From assembly GCF_013085545.1 (NCBI RefSeq), contig NZ_CP039543.1, positions 3,193,322 to 3,257,321 on the forward strand: a DNA stretch of 64,000 nt. The letters run 5' to 3'. Origin of the DNA: Oceanidesulfovibrio marinus (GTDB taxonomy: Bacteria; Desulfobacterota; Desulfovibrionia; Desulfovibrionales; Desulfovibrionaceae). The position numbers and the translations under genes are program-made. Shown here piece by piece: positions 58,696 through 64,000 of the stretch (its first letter is position 1; every line of letters starts with the position of its first letter). The notes beneath the pieces are model-generated. The model worked only from the letters and a program-made list of their open reading frames with translations. It had not been told where the DNA came from and did not search any database.

Positions 58696-59649
58696 CTATG
58701 GATTGGGTGCCGGGCAGCGGTTGAGATAGCCATTGCAGAAGGCCCGGGCGTCCATGAGACAGCGGCCTTCCGGGCAGAGGTTCGGCGTGAGGTAGAGCCG
58801 GTCCGCGCAGGCCACGGCCAGGTGGCCGTCCACCATGCCGACGATGGTGCCGGGCTCGACATGATCTTCGTTGAGCGGCCCCACCTTGCCCGGCTGCACG
58901 GTCAGTCGCAGGGGATTTTCTGGATCAAGGCCGCCCCACATGAAGAATGCGCCGGGCCAGGGGTGGACGCCCCGGATGCGGTTGTGCACGTCCAGAGCGG
59001 GCTGGCGCCAATCGATCTCGCCATCCGCCTTGGTCAGCTTGGCTGCGTAGGTGGCCTTGGATTCTTCCTGCGGGATTGCGGTCAAGCCGCCGGATTCGAG
59101 CTTGGACAGGGTCTCCAGCATGAGCTGCCCGCCCATCTTCGCCAGCTCGTCGTGGATGGTCGCGGCCGTGTCGTCAATGCCGATGCCCAAGGCGCGCTGC
59201 AACAGGATGTCGCCCGTGTCCATGCCGGCGTTCATCTGCATGATGGTCATGCCCGTGACAGGCTCGCCGTCGATGATTGCGCGCTGGATGGGCGCGGCGC
59301 CGCGGTACTTGGGCAGAAGGGAGGCGTGGGCGTTGAGGCAGCCGTAGCGCGGCACGTCCAGCACGGCCTGCGGCAAAATGAGGCCGTAGGCGGCAACAAC
59401 GCAGACATCGGGCCGGAGCGTGGAGAGCTCGGTTATGGCGATGGGCTTCTTGAAGTTAACGGGCTGATACACGGGCAGACGCCGGGCCATGGCGAGATTC
59501 TTCACCGCGGAAAAGCGAACCTTCTTGCCCCGTCCGGCCGGCCGGTCCGGCTGAGTGTACACGCCAACGACTTCGCCGCCTTCGAACGTAAGCAATGCTT
59601 CAAGAATCGTGGCCGCAAAATCCGGCGTACCCATGAATACAATACGCAC
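58696..59649 (-). CDS. fmt: Methionyl-tRNA formyltransferase
   Basis: Fmt formylates initiator Met-tRNA with 10-formyl-tetrahydrofolate. The 317-residue protein has MRIVFMGTPDFAATIL, the catalytic region N106/H108 (LNAHASLLPKYRGAAPIQ) and D144 (AGMDTGD), and a C-terminal OB-like tRNA-binding domain. The stop is 3 to 4 bases before def reads in, so fmt and def lie together as is usual. Confidence 0.95.
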   Translation of the reverse strand: MRIVFMGTPDFAATILEALLTFEGGEVVGVYTQPDRPAGRGKKVRFSAVKNLAMARRLPVYQPVNFKKPIAITELSTLRPDVCVVAAYGLILPQAVLDVPRYGCLNAHASLLPKYRGAAPIQRAIIDGEPVTGMTIMQMNAGMDTGDILLQRALGIGIDDTAATIHDELAKMGGQLMLETLSKLESGGLTAIPQEESKATYAAKLTKADGEIDWRQPALDVHNRIRGVHPWPGAFFMWGGLDPENPLRLTVQPGKVGPLNEDHVEPGTIVGMVDGHLAVACADRLYLTPNLCPEGRCLMDARAFCNGYLNRCPAPNP

Positions 59650-59652
59650 CAG

Positions 59653-60171
59653 TTATTCTCCCTCAACCTGCCGGCGCTTTTCGCGCTTCTTGACCTTCTT
59701 GTCGTACAGCGATTTCTTGAGCCGTCCCACCCTGTTGAGCAGCAAGGTGCCCTCCAGGTGGTCGATCTCGTGTTGCAGGCATATCGCCAGCAGACCCTCG
59801 GCGTCGATAGCGATCTCGTTGCCGTCCAGGTCCAGCCCGCGGACGTGCACCTTTTCGGAACGGTCGATCATGCCTCGGAACAGCGGCAGGGACAGACACC
59901 CCTCCTCGCTCTCAACCTCACCCTCGCAGGAAACAATGGTGGGATTGATGAGGGTGATGAGCTCCTCGCGCTTCTCCGGGCCGGTTATGTCCACCACAAT
60001 CATACGGATGGACTCGCCCACCTGGGGCGCGGCAAGGCCAACGCCGTCATTCATGTACATGCAGTCGGCCATGTCCCTGGCCAGCTGCACGAGCTCGGGT
60101 GTGATTTCCTCGATGGTCTGCGCAGTCTGCGAAAGCACCGGGTGAGGATATGTGCAAATTTCCAAAGTCAT
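59653..60171 (-). CDS. def: Peptide deformylase
   Basis: Def removes the N-terminal formyl group from new proteins. The 172-residue metalloenzyme has motif 1 GVGLAAPQ (43-50), motif 2 EGCLSLP with metal ligand C92 (90-96), and motif 3 QHEIDHLEG (133-141) with two histidine ligands. The start at 60171 is chosen for its GGAAGAG site and for homology (TLEICTYPHPVL). Three in-frame starts lie upstream. A lysine/arginine-rich C-terminal tail is visible. Confidence 0.96.
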   Translation of the reverse strand: MTLEICTYPHPVLSQTAQTIEEITPELVQLARDMADCMYMNDGVGLAAPQVGESIRMIVVDITGPEKREELITLINPTIVSCEGEVESEEGCLSLPLFRGMIDRSEKVHVRGLDLDGNEIAIDAEGLLAICLQHEIDHLEGTLLLNRVGRLKKSLYDKKVKKREKRRQVEGE

Positions 60172-60267
60172 GATCTCTTCCATCGGTCTCGTGTTGATCG
60201 GATTCACCTAAAATAAACACGGTGAATAGGAACGTGAAGGGCCGATGTGCCTCTTGTCTTCAAATAG

Positions 60268-62109
60268 CTACTTTTCTTCCTTGGCCTGCTCGCGCAGACG
60301 GATATGAAGCTCGCGAAGCTGCTTGGCCGAAACACGGCTGGGCGCCTCGGTCATCAGGCAGGTGGCCTTCTGCGTCTTGGGGAAGGCAATGACGTCGCGG
60401 ATGGAGCTGGCCTTGGCCAACAGCATCACGAGGCGGTCCAGACCAAAGGCGATGCCGCCGTGGGGCGGCGCACCGTACTCCAGGGCGTCCAGCAGGAAGC
60501 CGAAGCGCAGGCGCGCTTCCTCCGGGTCCATGCCCAGGGCGTTGAGCATCTCCATCTGCGCCTGGGGCGTGTGGTTGCGGATGGAGCCGCCGCCGACCTC
60601 GTAGCCGTTGATGACCAGGTCGTAGGCGCGGGCCTTGGCGTTCTCGGGATCGGAAAGGATCTTGTCCTTGGAAGCTTCCTGCGCCGAGGTAAAGGGGTGG
60701 TGCCGCGCCACAAAGCGCTTGTCCTCTTCGTCGTACTCGAAAAGCGGGAAGTCCGTGACCCAGGTGAGAGAGAAAACGGAGTGGTCGATAAGCTCGAAGC
60801 GCTCGCCCAGCTTGAGACGCAACGCGCCGAGAGCGGCGTTGACCATCTCCGAAGCGCCGGCCTGGAAGAAGACGATGTCGCCGGGCTGCATGCCCAGGCG
60901 CTCCTTGAGGCCCTCCTTCTCAGCATCGCTCAGGAACTTGGCGAACGGAGACTGCCAGCCGTCCTCCTTGACCTTGATCCAGGCCAGGCCCTGGGCGCCG
61001 TAGATCTTCACAAACTCGGTGTAGTCGTCGATCTCCTTGCGGGTCAGCTCCATGCCGCCGGGCACGCGCAGGCCCTTGACCAGCTCGGCCTGGCCGAAAA
61101 CGCGGAACTCGGAGCCGCGGACAACGTCGGTCACGTCGGTGAGGAAGAGTTCGAAACGGGTGTCCGGCTTGTCGACACCATAGAGCTCCATGGCGCGGTC
61201 GTAGGTCATGCGCGGGAAGGGACGCTGCAGCGTGACGTCCAGGGTCTCGGCGAACATGCGCTCCACCAGACCCTCGGCCAGCTCCATGACGCGCTCCTCG
61301 TCCACAAAGCTCATCTCGATGTCGATCTGCGTGAACTCGGGCTGGCGGTCTGCGCGCAAGTCCTCGTCGCGGAAACAGCGCACGATCTGGTAGTAGCGGT
61401 CCATACCGGCGACCATGCAGAGCTGCTTGAACAGCTGCGGCGACTGCGGCAGGGCGAAGAACTCACCGGGGTTCACGCGGCTGGGCACCAGGAAGTCGCG
61501 TGCGCCTTCCGGCGTGGACTTGGTCAGCACGGGCGTCTCGATCTCCAGGAAGCCCTGCTCGTCCAGGAAGTTGCGCGTGGCCTGGGAAGCACGGTGCCGC
61601 AGTTGGAAGTTCTTGGCCATGGAGGGCCGGCGCAGGTCCAGATAGCGGTACGTGAGGCGCAGGTTCTCGTTGATGTCCACACGGTCCTCGATGAGGAACG
61701 GCGTGGTCTTGGCCGTGTTCAGGAGCTTCCAGTCCGTAACCACAACCTCGATCTCGCCGGTGGGCAGGTTCGGGTTGACCATGCCGTCGGGCCGTTCGCG
61801 AACCCGGCCCTTGATGGCCAGCACGTACTCGGTGCGCAGAATGTGCGCGCTTTCGTGAGCGTCGGAATTTTCCTCCGGGCTGAACACAATCTGGGTCAGG
61901 CCGCGGCGGTCGCGCAGGTCCACAAAAATGAGGCCGCCGTGGTCGCGGCGGAACTGCACCCAGCCCACCAGGCAGACCTCGTCGCCCACGTTGGCCTTGC
62001 GCATGGCCTCGTTGGTGTGGGTGCGCTGCCAGTCGCCCAGCGGGACAATATACTTGGCGTGCTCGCGCTGAATATCGGCGGATTGCTCGAAAGATTGCTC
62101 GTCGGTCAT
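60268..62109 (-). CDS. aspS: Aspartyl-tRNA synthetase
   Basis: The 613-residue class IIb synthetase has an N-terminal OB anticodon-binding domain ([23 protein letters not shown]) and a catalytic domain with the bacterial insertion. It shows [40 protein letters not shown] split over motifs 1-2 and the motif 3 [19 protein letters not shown] lies upstream of the ATG. Whether it also charges tRNA-Asn (non-discriminating) cannot be told here. It follows hisS by 12 bases. Confidence 0.97.
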   Translation of the reverse strand: MTDEQSFEQSADIQREHAKYIVPLGDWQRTHTNEAMRKANVGDEVCLVGWVQFRRDHGGLIFVDLRDRRGLTQIVFSPEENSDAHESAHILRTEYVLAIKGRVRERPDGMVNPNLPTGEIEVVVTDWKLLNTAKTTPFLIEDRVDINENLRLTYRYLDLRRPSMAKNFQLRHRASQATRNFLDEQGFLEIETPVLTKSTPEGARDFLVPSRVNPGEFFALPQSPQLFKQLCMVAGMDRYYQIVRCFRDEDLRADRQPEFTQIDIEMSFVDEERVMELAEGLVERMFAETLDVTLQRPFPRMTYDRAMELYGVDKPDTRFELFLTDVTDVVRGSEFRVFGQAELVKGLRVPGGMELTRKEIDDYTEFVKIYGAQGLAWIKVKEDGWQSPFAKFLSDAEKEGLKERLGMQPGDIVFFQAGASEMVNAALGALRLKLGERFELIDHSVFSLTWVTDFPLFEYDEEDKRFVARHHPFTSAQEASKDKILSDPENAKARAYDLVINGYEVGGGSIRNHTPQAQMEMLNALGMDPEEARLRFGFLLDALEYGAPPHGGIAFGLDRLVMLLAKASSIRDVIAFPKTQKATCLMTEAPSRVSAKQLRELHIRLREQAKEEK

Positions 62110-62121
62110 GAAATATCGCTC

Positions 62122-63381
62122 CTAGCGAAGAAAGTCGGCGAGGGCGTCCAGGTCGGACTCGCTCGTCACTGAAAAATCGTTCTGATCACCGGAGTCCAGG
62201 TTCTTGACCTGAACCACGTCGCGGGCGATCTCGTCCGGCCCCATGAGCAGGCAGAAACGAGAGCGCAGCCGGTTGGCCTGTCGCATCATGGCCTTCACGC
62301 TCTTGGGCGTAGGGCTCATCTCGGCGATTACGCCACGGGCGCGCATAGCCTGAAGAATAAGGAATCCGCGCGCCATCCCGGCCTCGTCGAGAATGGCGAG
62401 GTAAGCGTCCGGCCTGGGAGCCTCCTCTTCCGGAAGAAGCAGCAGCAGACGCTCCATGCCGCAGGCAAAACCGATGCCCGGCTGGTCCGGACCGCCCAGG
62501 TCGCGGATGAGGCCGTCGTAACGGCCGCCGCCGGCCACAGCGGATTGGGAGCCGATCTCGCCGGAGGTGACCTCGAAGGTGGTGCGGTTGTAGTAGTCCA
62601 GGCCGCGCACCAGCCGCTTGTTCACGGTGTAGGGAATCTCGATGGCATCGAGGTGGGCCAGCACCTGGCCGAAGTGGTCGGAGCACTCTTCGCACACGGA
62701 GTCCACCAGGGCCGGGGCATCGTCCACCAGCGCCTTGCAGCCGGGAACCTTGCAGTCCAGCACGCGCAGGGGGTTGGTGGATTTGCGGCGCAGGCAGTCC
62801 TCGCACCAGCCGTCCTCGGGCACGGAGTCCAGATACGCCTTGAGCGCCTCATTGTAGGCGGGACGGCACTCGCGGCAGCCCAGGGTGTTTATCTCCAGGG
62901 AAAGATTGGGAATCCTGATGCTGGAGAGGAACTGCCAAAGCATGGCCACCACCTCGGCGTCCACAGCCGGCTCGGTCAGCCCCAGGCACTCGGCGTTGAT
63001 CTGGTGGAACTGGCGCATGCGGCCCTTCTGCGGCCGCTCGTAGCGGAACATGGGGCCGAAGGTGAACAGCTTGGAGTACGGCTCGCGCGTGGCCAGGCCG
63101 GATTCGATGTACGAGCGCATGACGCCGGCCGTGGCTTCCGGCCGGAGCGTCAGGGAGCGGTCCTTGCGGTCAGGAAATGTATACATCTCCTTCTTGACCA
63201 CGTCGGTCTCCTCGCCGATGGAACGGGCGAAAAGTTCGGTCTTCTCCAGCACCGGCGTGCGCAGCTCGCGGTATCCGTAGCGGGAAAAGACGTCGCGCGC
63301 CGCGTTCTCCATAAAGGTGAACGCTTCGCTCTCCGGCGGAAAATAGTCGGCAAAGCCCTTGATTCGGGTGATCTTGCTCAT
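62122..63381 (-). CDS. hisS: Histidyl-tRNA synthetase
   Basis: The 419-residue class IIa synthetase has motif 1 RTPVLEKTELF, motif 2 FRYERPQKGRMRQFHQ, the histidine-specific RGLDYYNRTTFEVT and GGGRYDGL, and motif 3 near GIGFACGMERLLLLL. The C-terminal anticodon domain follows. An insert with several cysteines (CEDCLRRKSTN..CKVPGCKALV..CEECSDHF, about 185-230) could bind zinc. Such a cysteine-containing insertion is found in a subset of bacterial HisRS. It heads the translation operon. Confidence 0.96.
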   Translation of the reverse strand: MSKITRIKGFADYFPPESEAFTFMENAARDVFSRYGYRELRTPVLEKTELFARSIGEETDVVKKEMYTFPDRKDRSLTLRPEATAGVMRSYIESGLATREPYSKLFTFGPMFRYERPQKGRMRQFHQINAECLGLTEPAVDAEVVAMLWQFLSSIRIPNLSLEINTLGCRECRPAYNEALKAYLDSVPEDGWCEDCLRRKSTNPLRVLDCKVPGCKALVDDAPALVDSVCEECSDHFGQVLAHLDAIEIPYTVNKRLVRGLDYYNRTTFEVTSGEIGSQSAVAGGGRYDGLIRDLGGPDQPGIGFACGMERLLLLLPEEEAPRPDAYLAILDEAGMARGFLILQAMRARGVIAEMSPTPKSVKAMMRQANRLRSRFCLLMGPDEIARDVVQVKNLDSGDQNDFSVTSESDLDALADFLR

Positions 63382-63490
63382 TGGTCCAAATTATGAGTGC
63401 AGGCGCGAAACGCGCAGGAAAAAGTGAAAAGAAAGTTTGCGTAAACCAATGATTGGCGATTGTCAAAGCAGCAGGCGCAACGTTGCTGCA

Positions 63491-64000
63491 TCAGGCGGCG
63501 GGGCCGGCGGATTTCGCGCTGAACGACAACAGGGGCGTGAGCGGCGGATCGTCGAGAAGATCAAGCCGCACGGCGGCGAAGCTGCCCAGACTGTTGGGCA
63601 GGATGCCGTTCAGCCTGGTCCAGGGAAAGGCGCTGCGCCATGTGGCCGGCGGCCCGAAAAGGCAGGAGCCGCGCTGCATGGTTCTGCTGCCGGCTGCATT
63701 GTACAGCATACTCCGCACCGTGCACGAATCCAGCCAACGCACATCGCCAAGCGTTGTATGCGAAGACTTGCCGTCAGGCTTGTTTTTAGCGAACCGCTTT
63801 TTCCGCAAGACCTCAAGATGATACAAAGAATAGCGGTTCAGATAGGCCACGAGGATACCCTTGCGAGCCACGCGAACCGCCTCGCGGAGCACTGCTTCCG
63901 GATCGTCGGCCAGCTCCAGCAGCGTGATGACCAGCACGAAGTCGAAGTCGTTGTCTCCAAAGGGCAGATGCTCGGCATTGCCCACGTGGAGATCGGTGTG
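63491..64000 (-). CDS. SAM-dependent methyltransferase, C-terminal fragment (runs off the right edge)
   Basis: About 169 residues are visible, and the N-terminus lies beyond the window. The fragment begins in a class I methyltransferase fold after motif I (HTDLHVGNAEHLPFGDNDFDFVLVITLLELADDPEAVLREAVRVARKG, corresponding to motifs II-III of UbiE/COQ5-like proteins). It then has a long basic insert and a proline-rich end. The substrate is unknown. It is about 110 bases upstream-side of hisS on the same strand. Confidence 0.8.
   Translation of the reverse strand, partial: HTDLHVGNAEHLPFGDNDFDFVLVITLLELADDPEAVLREAVRVARKGILVAYLNRYSLYHLEVLRKKRFAKNKPDGKSSHTTLGDVRWLDSCTVRSMLYNAAGSRTMQRGSCLFGPPATWRSAFPWTRLNGILPNSLGSFAAVRLDLLDDPPLTPLLSFSAKSAGPAA

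Noticed and set aside
60304-62172. A 622-residue plus-strand open frame opposite aspS
   Set aside because: It is a shadow of the synthetase gene, with no ribosome site and no recognisable motif.

Overview
The window is a GC-rich, densely packed bacterial chromosome segment with about 60 genes. It has no rRNA, tRNA, insertion sequence, prophage or CRISPR array that I could find. The gene content points to a sulfate-reducer-like deltaproteobacterium of the Desulfovibrionaceae. It has an ArsR-methyltransferase regulator of the SahR type in front of ahcY, the futalosine (mqn) route to menaquinone, a four-subunit 2-oxoacid:ferredoxin oxidoreductase, and a yggS-motA-motB-motB-fliLNOPQ-rlmB order that I remember from Desulfovibrio genomes. 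The placement at genus level is inference.

Layout. 1-592: a truncated gene and a DUF721 (DciA-like) gene on the minus strand. 741-6203: a SAM-cycle operon (sahR-ahcY-panC-DUF502-metK) with a promoter, a perfect palindromic operator and a terminator. 6336-11145: the menaquinone block, with tetR-mqnE-mqnC-mqnA on the minus strand and mqnD divergent from it across a 9-2-9 palindrome. 11146-17563: pepA, an unknown gene, a family-2 glycosyltransferase, fliJ, a MotE-like gene and truA. 17705-24824 (minus): a helicase-exonuclease fusion, an NtrC-type regulator, its sensor kinase and an aminotransferase. 25001-28405: sfsA, a small unknown gene, era and yggS. 28416-33878: stator and export-gate flagellar genes. 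33894-41375: rlmB, mltD, aroE, the oxidoreductase operon and queA. 41593-47426: a lipoprotein, coaBC, an unknown gene, nfeD, a slipin gene and a nucleotide-sugar epimerase gene. 47514-55888: a parABS region containing two near-consensus parS sites, running into an ADP-heptose kinase gene, a GAF-PP2C phosphatase gene, a STAS gene and an Mla-type lipid transporter. 55922-64000: DUF1992, then a minus-strand translation operon (hisS-aspS-def-fmt-DUF116-rsmB) and a truncated methyltransferase gene.

How the parts work together. The first operon joins SAH hydrolysis and SAM synthesis under one putative SAH-sensing repressor. The second puts most futalosine-pathway genes next to a TetR regulator with its likely operator. 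The flagellar block encodes torque-generating stator parts, including two different MotB proteins, and the FliOPQ export gate. The parABS region shares DNA with an envelope module in which a PP2C phosphatase and a phosphorylatable STAS protein precede MlaEFD. Several convergent gene pairs are separated by compound hairpin repeats, one of which occurs twice in opposite orientations.

The items most worth following up are the helicase-exonuclease (MrfA/MrfB-like) fusion, the PP2C-STAS-Mla arrangement with a parS site inside it, the TetR/mqn operator, and the dispersed hairpin element.
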